Below, piece after piece: positions 29,754-37,903 of a DNA stretch of 64,000 nt. Origin of the DNA: a virus; IMG/VR virus record IMGVR_UViG_3300046455_000489, positions 1 through 64,000 of that record; one strand, written 5' to 3'. Made by a program: the position numbers and the translations under genes. How positions within the stretch are numbered: the stretch's first letter is position 1; every line of letters starts with the position of its first letter. A model generated the notes under the pieces. That model ran no database searches and had not been told where the DNA came from. It saw only the letters and a list, made by a program, of their open reading frames with translations.

Positions 29754-29978
29754 ATGAGCACCGCAACCCCGTCCCTGTCGCTCGCCCCGGCCATCGTCCG
29801 TGCCGTGACCGTGCATGAGACGGCCGCCCTCCACCGTTCCGCTCTGGCCGAGCTCGCCGAAGCCGGTCAGTTGTCGGACCTGGACGCGGAGGGCTTCGCC
29901 GTCGCCGAGGAACTGATCGCCGGCTCCCGCGCCACCCTCGCCGCGGCCGGGATGCTGTACCTGATCGAGGTGGCCTGA
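29754..29978 (+). CDS. Small helical protein (74 aa)
   Basis: ATG two bases after the previous stop. Alanine-rich helices (HETAALHRSALAELAEAGQLSDLDAEGFAVAEELIAGS). Unknown. Confidence 0.6.
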   Translation: MSTATPSLSLAPAIVRAVTVHETAALHRSALAELAEAGQLSDLDAEGFAVAEELIAGSRATLAAAGMLYLIEVA

Positions 29979-30190
29979 TGACCGCCTACACCCCGCTGCG
30001 TTCCTCGGGTGAGCCGCAGGCGATGCACGCCCTCCTGGAGTCGGAACTCCAGTGGGCCGGCACGGCTCTTGCCAGGGTGGCCGACGCGAACCTTCACGAC
30101 CATGACGCGATGCTCGATGCCGCGGTCGACCTCTATCTCAGGCTGCGGTCGCTCGTTGCCGCGGTCGAGGCTGAGCGAGGCGGTGCGTGA
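29978..30190 (+). CDS. Small helical protein (70 aa)
   Basis: TGATG coupling. Helical, with WAGTALARVADANLHDHDAMLDAAVDLYLRLRSLVAAVE. Unknown. Confidence 0.6.
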   Translation: MTAYTPLRSSGEPQAMHALLESELQWAGTALARVADANLHDHDAMLDAAVDLYLRLRSLVAAVEAERGGA

Positions 30191-30345
30191 TGGCGACCGT
30201 GACTGAGCCGCGGATGCCGGCCGAGTTCTCCGACGACCTGGACCAGGCCCTGTACCGGGAGACCCGCACCCAGGTTCCCGCCGAGCAGCGGACGACGTGC
30301 CCCGTGCACCTCGACTGGACCGACCGCTGCCGCAGCTGGCACTAG
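30190..30345 (+). CDS. Small protein with CPVH...C motif (51 aa)
   Basis: TGATG coupling with the previous stop; end at TAG 30343-30345. TTCPVHLDWTDRCRSWH could bind a metal. This short gene completes the operon before a terminator. Confidence 0.6.
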   Translation: MATVTEPRMPAEFSDDLDQALYRETRTQVPAEQRTTCPVHLDWTDRCRSWH

Positions 30346-30359
30346 CCGGCCCCTGATCG

Positions 30360-30406
30360 GCCGCGCTGGCGGGGATGACGTTCCCCCGCGGCCCCCGTCA
30401 GCGCGG
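30360..30406. terminator. Terminator
   Basis: A long imperfect stem (GCCGCGCTG-GCGGGG with CCCC-CGTCAGCGCGGC) in the gap 30346-30462. Confidence 0.7.
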
Positions 30407-30462
30407 CTCTCCACCCCGCACCACCCCTTCCCATTCCGTTGATCCACGTGAAAGGCACCCCC

Positions 30463-30687
30463 ATGTCTGTTCTGACCCTCGTCCCGGCCGCCAGTGACCC
30501 GTTCGACGCCGCTGAGGCCGACGTGCGAGCCCGCTACGTATCCGCCTACCTGGCCGACGACCGGGCCGGTGACGTGATCGCCCGCGACTGGACGCTCTAC
30601 GAGATCGAGATGTACGACGCCGCGAACCCCGGCCAGCCGCCGCTCATGGACGAGATTCGCAGCCTCGACTACCCGGCCGCCGCCTGA
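30463..30687 (+). CDS. Hypothetical protein (74 aa)
   Basis: ATG with AAAGG upstream. Helical and acidic (FDAAEADVRARYVSAYLADDRAGDVIARDWTLYEIEMYDAA). Unknown. Confidence 0.6.
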   Translation: MSVLTLVPAASDPFDAAEADVRARYVSAYLADDRAGDVIARDWTLYEIEMYDAANPGQPPLMDEIRSLDYPAAA

Positions 30688-30780
30688 CCGCAACCCCAGC
30701 CCCGGCCCGGCCAGTACGGGCGTCCGCAGCAAAGCAGGCCGGGGCACGCACCACACCCGAACCCGACCCGAGAGGACTCC

Positions 30781-30948
30781 ATGAAGAGGCACTTCACCGC
30801 CACCGTCCGCGATCACCGCACCGGCGAGGTCACCACCGCGACCGGCACCACCACCGTTCCGGACGACAGGCAGGCCAAGGCCGCGATCCAGGACGAGGTC
30901 CGCAAGCTGCCCGGCCGCAAGACCGCCACCGACATCGACCTGTACTGA
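30781..30948 (+). CDS. Small basic protein (55 aa)
   Basis: GAGAGGA before the ATG. Beta-rich start with threonines (FTATVRDHRTGEVTTATGTTTV), basic helix, acidic end. A small gene in an otherwise empty 290-bp gap; good ribosome site supports it. Confidence 0.6.
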   Translation: MKRHFTATVRDHRTGEVTTATGTTTVPDDRQAKAAIQDEVRKLPGRKTATDIDLY

Positions 30949-30976
30949 CCTTCAACTCCCGCTAGGAGAGCCCGTC

Positions 30977-31183
30977 ATGCGCCGTCATCCCATTCTCTGG
31001 TCGCTGCTTGTGGCGTTCCTGATGCTCGTCGGCGCATGGCCGGCCGCCGCAGCCCCGATCGGTCTGGCCGGCGCCGGCCTCGGTGTCGTCATCGGTGCGA
31101 TCCCCCTGCCGATCCTCGCCCTGGCCGCCGTCGTCGTCTGGGAGTGGCGGCACCGGCACACCCCCAAGCCCGCCACCGCCTGA
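30977..31183 (+). CDS. Small membrane protein with signal-like N-terminus (68 aa)
   Basis: MRRHPILWSLLVAFLMLVGAWPAAAAPIG looks like a signal sequence or first TM; a second hydrophobic helix (VVIGAIPLPILALAAVVVWEW) follows. Probably a two-TM protein, maybe of the Spd (spread) type found by transfer genes. Confidence 0.65.
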   Translation: MRRHPILWSLLVAFLMLVGAWPAAAAPIGLAGAGLGVVIGAIPLPILALAAVVVWEWRHRHTPKPATA

Positions 31184-31212
31184 CCACCCACTGACCCTTG
31201 AAGGGAGCGGTT

Positions 31213-32517
31213 GTGACCGCCATGTCCGTCGAGAAGCAGGTCAACGGCACGTCCGTGGCCTCGCCCGAGCTGCGGTTCGACCCGCGCGCGCTGGCCGAGG
31301 CGGAGGCGATCCGTACCCGAGCCGCCGCCGAAGCCGACGCGGTGCGCACCAAGGCCGAGGCCGAGGCTGAAGCAGAGAAGATCCTCGCTGTCGAGAAGGC
31401 GGAGAAGGAGCGCATCGCCAACGAGCGTGCGGCGATGCGCCTGGAGAAGGACAAGGCCGACCACCGGGCGCACCTCGCCAAGAAGGCCGCCGAGACGGCC
31501 AAGGCGAACGCGGAGGAGGAGAAGGGCAAGAAGGCCGCCGCCGAGAAGGAGGCAGCCGAGTCGAAGCATGTCGCTGAGCAGCAGCGCTCCGAGCAGTGGT
31601 GGAAGTGGGGCGCCCGCAGTATCTACGCGGTCGGCCTGGTGATCGCCGCACCGGTGCAGCTGATCCACTTCTGGGACCCGGCGCGCAAGTTCCTCATCGC
31701 GGCCCCCGTCCTCCTGGAAGGCCTGGCCCTCGTCCTGGCGTTCGGTGCCACATGGGCGGTCGCCCATCGCCGGGACGTCGCCCCGTACCGGGTCGGCATC
31801 ATGCTCGGCGCCGCCATCGCCGCCGGCATCAACATGTACGGCGGCCTGTCCGACGACCGGATCGGCTTCAACGCCGGCCTCATCGGCGCCATCGCCTCAC
31901 TCGGCGGGCCGATCGTTCTCATGGCCTACGAGCACGGCATCGCCCAGAAGGCCGACGGCATCCCGTCCTGGCGAGAGCGACGCAGCGCCGACAAGGCCGC
32001 GGAGGCGGAGGCCGCTGCCGTCGAGCGGGCGCGCCTGGAGAAAGAGGCGGCCGAAGCTGCTGCGGCGGCCGAGAAGAAGGCCGCGCAGGAGCGTGCCGAG
32101 GAGGAGCAGCGTCGCCGCGACGACGACCGGCGCGAGGGTCACCCGGAGGTTTGGAAGACCGCCGAGGCGATGCGTTCGGCGCGCGGCTCGCAGTACGTCA
32201 CAGAGCAGATCTGGGCCGAGGCCTGGTACCGCAAAACCGGCTCGAAGCTCGTCGGTGTGACCGCCGAAATTGAGGCCGAGTCGCGCGCCGCGCAGGCCCG
32301 CATGCAGAACGTCACCAGCACACCGATTATCGGTGAGTTTTCCCTGATCGAATCCCAAAAGGGTCCCCGCGAGAAGCGTGACCCCAACGCCCCCGACGGG
32401 CGCCGCAACAACGGCGGCACCCCGCCCGTCCGCCGGGCTGGCGAAAGCGCCCCGCACCACCCCCTCGCACGCAAGCAGGCGTCCGTCGAGCAGACCACCG
32501 AGAAGGACTCGAAGTGA
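31213..32517 (+). CDS. Spd/DUF2637-like membrane protein with coiled coils
   Basis: 434 residues from the GTG after AAGGGAG. Residues about 30-130 are a long charged coiled coil (Ala/Glu/Lys-rich). Four membrane helices lie between about 135 and 245 (SIYAVGLVIAAPVQLIHFW, FLIAAPVLLEGLALVLAF, VGIMLGAAIAAGINMYGG, AGLIGAIASLGGPIVLMAY). A second coiled coil follows to about 310. Such proteins (DUF2637 or Spd group) accompany FtsK-type transfer genes in Streptomyces and help plasmid spread in mycelium. Its stop overlaps the translocase start. Confidence 0.7.
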   Translation: MTAMSVEKQVNGTSVASPELRFDPRALAEAEAIRTRAAAEADAVRTKAEAEAEAEKILAVEKAEKERIANERAAMRLEKDKADHRAHLAKKAAETAKANAEEEKGKKAAAEKEAAESKHVAEQQRSEQWWKWGARSIYAVGLVIAAPVQLIHFWDPARKFLIAAPVLLEGLALVLAFGATWAVAHRRDVAPYRVGIMLGAAIAAGINMYGGLSDDRIGFNAGLIGAIASLGGPIVLMAYEHGIAQKADGIPSWRERRSADKAAEAEAAAVERARLEKEAAEAAAAAEKKAAQERAEEEQRRRDDDRREGHPEVWKTAEAMRSARGSQYVTEQIWAEAWYRKTGSKLVGVTAEIEAESRAAQARMQNVTSTPIIGEFSLIESQKGPREKRDPNAPDGRRNNGGTPPVRRAGESAPHHPLARKQASVEQTTEKDSK

Positions 32518-34649
32518 GCATCGAAAGGATCCCCAGCGGCACACCCGACCCCGAGTGGGAGCAGCTCGTCGCCGGCTACCTCAATACCCCCGTGCCCGAG
32601 CCGGCCCTGCAGTCCGCCGGCCCGGCCGCCGCGACGCCGACACTCCCCGCCGACCCGATGGGCGACACCCCCCTCGTTCCCGAATGGACGCGCACCACCG
32701 GCGGATGGAAGAGCCGCACCACCGTCGGCCGCGTCAACTCCACCCGTACCTTCCGCAAGTGGATCCGCCGCCAGAAGACCCAGCACGGGCACGGCGCCCA
32801 GACGTTCCGCGGCCTGCGCCGCACCTTCCACTGGATCCAGGGCACCGAAGGCGCACAGATCACCGCCGCCCGACACGAACTGCAGCAGACGCAGCGCGAC
32901 TACAAGACCGCCAAGTGGGCCCACGACCGGCGCCTCGTCCCCGGCAAGGAGAAGGAGAAGCGCCGCAAGGACATGGAGAAGTCGTTCGCCGAGTCCGCGT
33001 CGGCGATGAACAAGTACAAGTCGGCCCAGCGGGATGCGCGCCTGCGCCGCCTCGGTCGCGGTGCCGTCGCTCTCGGGCCGATCGCTGCCGCCGAAGGAGC
33101 CGGCCTGTCCCTCCTCGGCGGGCCCGGCGGACTCCTCGCCACCGGGGCAACCCTCCTCACCTTCGCGCTCCTCGGCCGCCGCACCGACGCGGGGGAGCTG
33201 TACACCGACCGCGACGCGAAGATCGGCGACGGTGACCGGATGACCGACGAGATGGTCAACCGCGTCTACCGGGACGCCCGCGTCATCGCCGCCGACGACA
33301 TGCTCAGCCTCGTCACCCCCTGCACGCTCACCGCCGACGGAACCGCCTGGGCCGTCGTGTTCGACCTGCCGTCCGGGGTGCCGTCCAAGAAGGCGTTCGG
33401 GGCGGCCGACGGGATTGCGGGAGCGTTCGGTGTGTCCGTCCAGCAGATCAGCCAGCGCCGCGGCGACCGCGAAGGCCGCATCCGCCTGCGGGTCGCCCTG
33501 CGGATGCCGTTCTCCGGCGTGACTCCGCAGGGCCCGCTTCTGACCGCCGAACGGATCAACCTGTGGCGCGAGATCCCCATGGGCGTCGACCAGCGGGGCG
33601 AAGGCGTCGAGGTGTCCTGGGTCGAACGGTCTGGGCTGTTCGGTGGCGAGCCCGGATCGGGCAAGTCCGCGGCAGCCAACGACCTGCTCCTTGCCGCGGC
33701 CCTCGACCCGACCGTGTCCCTGTACCTCGCGGACGGCAAAGCCGGCGCCGACATCACCCCGTTCGAACCCATCGCCGCCATGTACGACACCGACGGCGAC
33801 CCCCTCCAGATGCTCGCCATCCTCGAACACATCTGGAACGTCGAGATCCCGGAGCGGCGCGCCCTGGCCAAGGAGCACGGCTCCAGGAAGTTGACCGAGG
33901 CCATGGCCGCCGTGGATTCCCGCGTGCGCCTGGCGGTGCTCCTCGTCGACGAATGGTCGTCCTACGGTGCCGCCGCACCGCCGAAGATCCGCGAAGAGAT
34001 GGAACGCCTGCTCCGCCTGATCGTCCAGCAGGGCCGAGCGCTCGGCATCATCACCCTCGCCGCCACGCAAAAGCCCGACGGCGACTCCGTCCCGACCGGC
34101 ATCCGCGACATCCTGTCGATCCGCTGGGCGATGCGCTGCCTCACCCCACAGGCCTCCGACACGATCCTCGGCCAGGGCTACGCGGCCACCGGGCACAACG
34201 CCCAGACGATCCTCAAGTCGCAGCGCGGCGTGGGCATCCTCATGTCCGGCGAGGCCGCCGAACCGGACCTCGTCATCAGCCACTACTACGACGACGACGA
34301 GGTCGCGGCCATCCTGCGTCGGGCCCACGCCCTGCGGCAGGAGGCGGGCACCCTGCCCGTCACCGTCGAGCCCGAGATCACCATCCTCGACCACCTGATC
34401 AAGGCGGCATCCGCGACCGGCCGCGGCGTGGTCACCCGGGCCGAACTGTTCGCCTACCTCGCCGGCGTCGACGAGCAGTACGCACGGACCGAGGGGGAGA
34501 GCGACGCCGCCTACAACGCGCGCGCCGGCCGAGCCCTCGCCGCCGCCCTCGACGCGCAAGGCGTGAGCGTCGACGCGGTGAAGGTGCCCACCGAGGACGG
34601 CGGCCGGTCCATGGGCTACCGCCTCGAAGACCTCAACGCCACCCGATAA
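32514..34649 (+). CDS. traB-like: FtsK/SpoIIIE-type DNA translocase, TraB-like
   Basis: 711 residues. A basic N-terminal part precedes two membrane segments at about 185-222. The motor has Walker A GEPGSGKS (378-385) and Walker B VLLVDEW (D479, E480), then an ATQKP motif. The C-terminal 90 residues (GRGVVTRAELFAYLAG...GYRLEDL) fit the winged helix by which TraB proteins read 8-bp repeats at clt. In Streptomyces plasmids one such protein suffices to move double-stranded DNA between mycelial cells. An array of short repeats follows the gene directly. An FtsK-like packaging or segregation role is the alternative. Confidence 0.85.
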   Translation: MSIERIPSGTPDPEWEQLVAGYLNTPVPEPALQSAGPAAATPTLPADPMGDTPLVPEWTRTTGGWKSRTTVGRVNSTRTFRKWIRRQKTQHGHGAQTFRGLRRTFHWIQGTEGAQITAARHELQQTQRDYKTAKWAHDRRLVPGKEKEKRRKDMEKSFAESASAMNKYKSAQRDARLRRLGRGAVALGPIAAAEGAGLSLLGGPGGLLATGATLLTFALLGRRTDAGELYTDRDAKIGDGDRMTDEMVNRVYRDARVIAADDMLSLVTPCTLTADGTAWAVVFDLPSGVPSKKAFGAADGIAGAFGVSVQQISQRRGDREGRIRLRVALRMPFSGVTPQGPLLTAERINLWREIPMGVDQRGEGVEVSWVERSGLFGGEPGSGKSAAANDLLLAAALDPTVSLYLADGKAGADITPFEPIAAMYDTDGDPLQMLAILEHIWNVEIPERRALAKEHGSRKLTEAMAAVDSRVRLAVLLVDEWSSYGAAAPPKIREEMERLLRLIVQQGRALGIITLAATQKPDGDSVPTGIRDILSIRWAMRCLTPQASDTILGQGYAATGHNAQTILKSQRGVGILMSGEAAEPDLVISHYYDDDEVAAILRRAHALRQEAGTLPVTVEPEITILDHLIKAASATGRGVVTRAELFAYLAGVDEQYARTEGESDAAYNARAGRALAAALDAQGVSVDAVKVPTEDGGRSMGYRLEDLNATR

Positions 34650-34659
34650 CAACTGGTTT

Positions 34660-34798
34660 GACCCTGGACAGTGCCTGGACGGCACGCCGTCCACCCTGGA
34701 CACCCGCGCTCGACCCTGGACATCCCCGTCCAGGGTCGAACCCCCCAAGTCCAGGCACTGTCCAGGCTCCCACCTGCACAAACGCCAGCCAGTCCAGG
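34660..34798. other. clt: clt-like array of eight CCTGGAC motifs
   Basis: CCTGGAC occurs in one orientation at 34663, 34674, 34695 and 34715, and as GTCCAGG at 34728, 34749, 34760 and 34792. Spacings are 11, 21 and 20, then 21, 11 and 32 bp, near multiples of one helical turn. CCTGGACAGTGCCTGGAC (34663-34680) is the exact reverse complement of 34749-34766, and TCGACCCTGGAC (34710-34721) pairs with 34728-34739. TraB of pSVH1 binds repeats of GACCCGGA; here GACCCTGGA sits just after the traB-like gene. Transfer locus is inference; a terminator or partition site is possible. Confidence 0.7.
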
Positions 34799-34846
34799 TC
34801 GTGTCCACGCTCCACCCGCCCAGCCAACCCTCGCCAGGAGCCCCCA

Positions 34847-35299
34847 GTGCCCACCGAGACCAACCCCGCCATGACCGACGCGGAAGCCGCCATCGAGGCC
34901 CGCCGCATCATCACCGACTTCGCCACCGCCTACCGAGACCACACCCCCGTCCCGCACGTCGGTGCCACCCCGCCGGTCCCGCAGCCCGGCCGCCCGCCGA
35001 TGAGTCAGGGCGCTGTCGACGCGAGCACGGTGATGCTGTCCGCCGGCGTCGCCTCGCTGCCTGTCGGCGCCGTTGCCATCGGCGTGCTGCTCGCCTCCGG
35101 GCACGCAGACCCGACCGTCATCGGCATGATCTGCGCCGCCCCCGCCGCGCTCGCCGTCCCGATCCTCGCGATCGCCCGGCTCGTCCGCGGGGCCAAGCCC
35201 GAGCCCGACGTCCACCACCACTACAGCGGGCCCGTCGACCAGCGGCACGTCCACACGACGACCAGGGGCGTGTGGGCCAAGACCAACAACCAGCAGTAG
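34847..35299 (+). CDS. Two-TM protein downstream of the translocase (Spd-like)
   Basis: 150 residues from GTG 34847, with CAGGAG upstream. A soluble helical N-terminus of about 65 residues, then two hydrophobic helices (STVMLSAGVASLPVGAVAIGVLLAS and PTVIGMICAAPAALAVPILAIARLV), and a histidine-rich tail (VHHHYSG). Position after the traB-like gene suggests a spread protein. Confidence 0.65.
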   Translation: MPTETNPAMTDAEAAIEARRIITDFATAYRDHTPVPHVGATPPVPQPGRPPMSQGAVDASTVMLSAGVASLPVGAVAIGVLLASGHADPTVIGMICAAPAALAVPILAIARLVRGAKPEPDVHHHYSGPVDQRHVHTTTRGVWAKTNNQQ

Positions 35300-35310
35300 A
35301 AGGAGCGCAC

Positions 35311-35481
35311 GTGATCTATTACGACAAGACCGGAAGCCGGATCTACCGGCCCCTCCAGCACCGCACCCCACGGCCCGACAGCCCACCCGGCAACGAGCAA
35401 CCGAACTGCGGGGCACCCGGCGGCCACCCCGAGGACCACCCGACCATCGGCCGAACGCCCGGCGACGGCACCCGCGAGTAG
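35311..35481 (+). CDS. Small hypothetical protein (56 aa)
   Basis: GTG start with AAGGAG. MIYYDKTGSRIYRP then a proline-rich stretch. Unknown; end of the plasmid-like operon. Confidence 0.6.
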   Translation: MIYYDKTGSRIYRPLQHRTPRPDSPPGNEQPNCGAPGGHPEDHPTIGRTPGDGTRE

Positions 35482-35506
35482 GCATGCGACCTGAACCGCT
35501 CCCTGG

Positions 35507-35528
35507 CACCCCCGGCCAGCCGGGGGTG
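35507..35528 (+). terminator. Terminator
   Basis: CACCCCCGGC pairs with GCCGGGGGTG (35507-35516 with 35519-35528), followed by TTCTCGTT. Confidence 0.8.
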
Positions 35529-35618
35529 TTCTCGTTCCGGTGGAACCTCGCCCCGACCCGTCCGTAACCTGCCCGTCCGCCGCTAGCATCCCGACTCCGT
35601 ACCGTCCTTGGGGGGACC

Positions 35619-35966
35619 ATGACCAACCTGCCGCCAATGCCCACCGCGCCGCCCACGCCGCCGGCAGCGAGGAGACGCACCGGCTGGATCATCGCCGCGT
35701 CCATCGCCGCCGTGCTGGCCATCATCACGACCGTCGTGTGGATGAACGGAAGGTCCTACGACGACACCGTCGCAGCCTGCGAGAAGGCGCTCGCCGTACA
35801 GACGAAGGCAGGCGGGCAAGGGAAACCGGACGCCTGCGACGAGGTGAAGCAGGACGACTACGACGCGCTGGTCGTGGGCGCGGTCCTGAAGTACGGCATG
35901 ACGCAGAAGGACCGGGACACGCTCGACTACTACGACAACGGGACGATCGACGGCAGCATTGGTTGA
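35619..35966 (+). CDS. Membrane-anchored extracytoplasmic protein (115 aa)
   Basis: GGGGGGA site and ATG. A proline-rich cytoplasmic start, one membrane helix (GWIIAASIAAVLAIITTVVW), then about 70 soluble residues with two cysteines (AACEKAL and DACDEVKQ) that could form a disulfide outside the cell. It stands alone between terminators, like a lysogenic conversion gene or moron. Confidence 0.7.
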   Translation: MTNLPPMPTAPPTPPAARRRTGWIIAASIAAVLAIITTVVWMNGRSYDDTVAACEKALAVQTKAGGQGKPDACDEVKQDDYDALVVGAVLKYGMTQKDRDTLDYYDNGTIDGSIG

Positions 35967-36053
35967 GGTCAGCAGGAACGGAACCCTCAACCACAACTTG
36001 ACACTTCAGCCCCACCGAAGCCATGATCTGCTCAGATAGCCTTCGTGCGCTTT

Positions 36054-36079
36054 GAGGCCCACCCCAACCGGTGGGCCTC
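36054..36079. terminator. Terminator
   Basis: Perfect 10-bp stem (36054-36063 with 36070-36079), 6-nt loop, ahead of the gene at 36105. Confidence 0.8.
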
Positions 36080-36104
36080 AGCCAATTCCCGGGGGAGGTG
36101 CACG

Positions 36105-36332
36105 ATGCCCTCAGGGCTCGTAACAGCCGCCGACGCCGCCTACTACGCCGGCGTCCCCGTCGGCACCATCTGGCGCTGGGCATCCGAAGGGCGCATCAGC
36201 CGGCACGGCCACGGCAAAGCCACCCGGTACAGCGTGTTCGAGCTCAACAAAGCCCACCGCGACGAGTGGACGCGCCAGCTCATCGAGCCCGGCAAGCCGC
36301 CACCGCTGCCCGCGGGAGCGAAGGCGGCCTGA
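36105..36332 (+). CDS. HTH_17-type DNA-binding protein (75 aa)
   Basis: I chose MPSGLVTAADAAYYAG, with GGGAGGTGC upstream. LVTAADAAYYAGVPVGTIWRWASEGRISRHGHGKATRYSVFEL is a MerR/excisionase-like HTH. It begins the rightward run into the packaging genes and could regulate late expression. Confidence 0.75.
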   Translation: MPSGLVTAADAAYYAGVPVGTIWRWASEGRISRHGHGKATRYSVFELNKAHRDEWTRQLIEPGKPPPLPAGAKAA

Positions 36333-36342
36333 AAGGGGAGTC

Positions 36343-36699
36343 GTGCCCCACGTGGACCTGCTCGTAGCTGACGAGCTCCTGGATGAACTCCCCACGGCGC
36401 TGACGCTGCTGAACGCCAGCGAGGTAAGCAGGACGCCCGGCGACGACGGCATGACGGTCGTCACGCTCGATATGGTCTACGTGCCCGAGGGTGCAGAGGC
36501 CATCGAGCCCACCTTCCAGCGCACGCCCGATGGGATCCGAGTGCAGTCGATCGTCTGGCAGTTCACCGGACCCGACGCCGAAGACAACGTGCAGTGCTGG
36601 CATATCGAGCCCACCACCACCTGTGACTGGAACATCTGCCGTCAACCTGAACGCCTGGTCGCTGGCGACTACGGGAGAGACCCCAGCCGTCACCACTAG
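36343..36699 (+). CDS. Hypothetical protein (118 aa)
   Basis: GTG start with GGGGAG. Alpha/beta protein with VDLLVADELLDELPTALTLLNASE and a cysteine-containing C-terminus. Unknown. Confidence 0.6.
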   Translation: MPHVDLLVADELLDELPTALTLLNASEVSRTPGDDGMTVVTLDMVYVPEGAEAIEPTFQRTPDGIRVQSIVWQFTGPDAEDNVQCWHIEPTTTCDWNICRQPERLVAGDYGRDPSRHH

Positions 36700-36710
36700 G
36701 GAGTCGTCGA

Positions 36711-37055
36711 GTGATCCGCGCCCACGTCAGCGAACCGTTCTTCGGACTCTCCAGCCTCGAAGTCGTCATCGCCGATCACCGACAAGAAGGCCGCGTCGTC
36801 GTGATGCACCTCGACGATGACGGCCGTGTGCGCTGGGACGAACACGATCCGCAGACCCAGCCAAAGCCCACCCTGACCCTGCCCATGGACACCGGGCGTG
36901 CCCTACTGGACGCCCTCACCCAGCACTACCAGGGTGCTGAGGACAGTAGGCAGCTACGCCAGGACTATGAGCGGGAGCGCAGCCGGGTGGACGAGCAGGC
37001 CAAGGTGCTGGCCGACATCGCCCGCACCCTCGCAGCCAAGGTGCCGCAGCAGTAG
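36711..37055 (+). CDS. Hypothetical protein (114 aa)
   Basis: N-terminal beta-rich half (LEVVIADHRQEGRVVVMHLDDDGRVRW), C-terminal coiled coil (DYERERSRVDEQAKVLADIARTLAAKV). Unknown; directly before the HNH gene. Confidence 0.65.
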   Translation: MIRAHVSEPFFGLSSLEVVIADHRQEGRVVVMHLDDDGRVRWDEHDPQTQPKPTLTLPMDTGRALLDALTQHYQGAEDSRQLRQDYERERSRVDEQAKVLADIARTLAAKVPQQ

Positions 37056-37066
37056 CGGGGGTGGCC

Positions 37067-37357
37067 ATGGCCTACAGCAAGGGTCGTGCAGGCACGGCAT
37101 GGAACAGACTGCGCGCTCAAGTCTTCGTCGAAGAAGCGGACTGCTGGATCTGCGGCAAGTGGGTCGATCAAGAGTTGCCGCGCACGCATCCCATGTCCCG
37201 CACTGTGGACCACCTCGTGCAGCTGTCGCATGGCGGGCCGCCGCTGGATCGGGCGAACTGCCGGCTGGCGCACCGCCGGTGCAACGGCCGGAGGGCCGTG
37301 CGGCCTGGCGGGAGGTCGCCTCGGAGGTGGGTGGCAGTCGATTCGAGGGCCTTGTAG
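37067..37357 (+). CDS. HNH endonuclease next to terminase
   Basis: 96 residues (ATG 37067; a GTG six bases earlier is possible). CWICGKWVD, TVDHLVQLSHGG and ANCRLAHRRCNGRRA form a zinc-bound HNH. In HK97-type cos phages a small HNH beside the terminase genes is needed for cos cleavage; that role fits here. Confidence 0.88.
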   Translation: MAYSKGRAGTAWNRLRAQVFVEEADCWICGKWVDQELPRTHPMSRTVDHLVQLSHGGPPLDRANCRLAHRRCNGRRAVRPGGRSPRRWVAVDSRAL

Positions 37358-37379
37358 GTGCGATCAAGCCTATGACCTG

Positions 37380-37486
37380 CACAAACGTGCATGGGTATCC
37401 AGAATGTCCGTTTTTTAATTTGATCTTGCTTTGACCCCGCACACCCCTGAAAAATATCTCCCCCCGCAGTTTTTGCAGAGGGCTCG
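37380..37486. other. cos: cos site candidate in AT-rich gap
   Basis: Between the HNH gene and the terminase small subunit there is an unusually AT-rich segment with TTTTTTAATTT, GAAAAATATCTCC and GCAGTTTTTGCAG (an inverted repeat GCAG-nnnn-TGC). This is where cos lies in related phages. I cannot place the nicks. Confidence 0.45.
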
Positions 37487-37507
37487 ATGATCTTGGGGGG
37501 AGGGGCT

Positions 37508-37903
37508 TTGAGTGAAATTCCTGCCGGTCTCGGTTCCCGTGGCTCTCGGCTCTGGCGGGATGAGACGGCCTCTGGCTCTCTGACTCCTGCGCATTCGCTG
37601 CTGCTGGAGGAGGCTTGCCGTCTCGCTGACCGGCTTGATTGGCTCAACTCGATTCTCCTGCGGGCCTGTTCGCCGGTCAAGGCGAATGACGAAGACGATG
37701 AGGGTGAATCTCCGGCAATCGGGCCCCTTCTCGCGGAAGCCCGGCAGCAGCAGACGGCTCTTCGAGGACTTGTGGCGGAGATTCGGCAGGGCTTGAAGGG
37801 TTCGGCGACGTCTTCGCCGTCACCGGCGGAGAGTTCGGGGGGTTCTGGTGTCTCGGACCTCACGGCGCGCATCAATGACAGGCGCGCGCAAGCCAAGGGT
37901 TGA
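37508..37903 (+). CDS. terS: Terminase small subunit
   Basis: I prefer the TTG at 37508 (LSEIPAGLGSRG), preceded by GGAGGGGC, over an ATG at 37487. The 131-residue product is helical, with a SPxxSG-rich tail and C-terminal helix SDLTARINDRRAQAKG, as in actinophage small terminases. It would recognise the packaging site and stimulate the large subunit, whose gene overlaps it. Confidence 0.75.
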   Translation: MSEIPAGLGSRGSRLWRDETASGSLTPAHSLLLEEACRLADRLDWLNSILLRACSPVKANDEDDEGESPAIGPLLAEARQQQTALRGLVAEIRQGLKGSATSSPSPAESSGGSGVSDLTARINDRRAQAKG

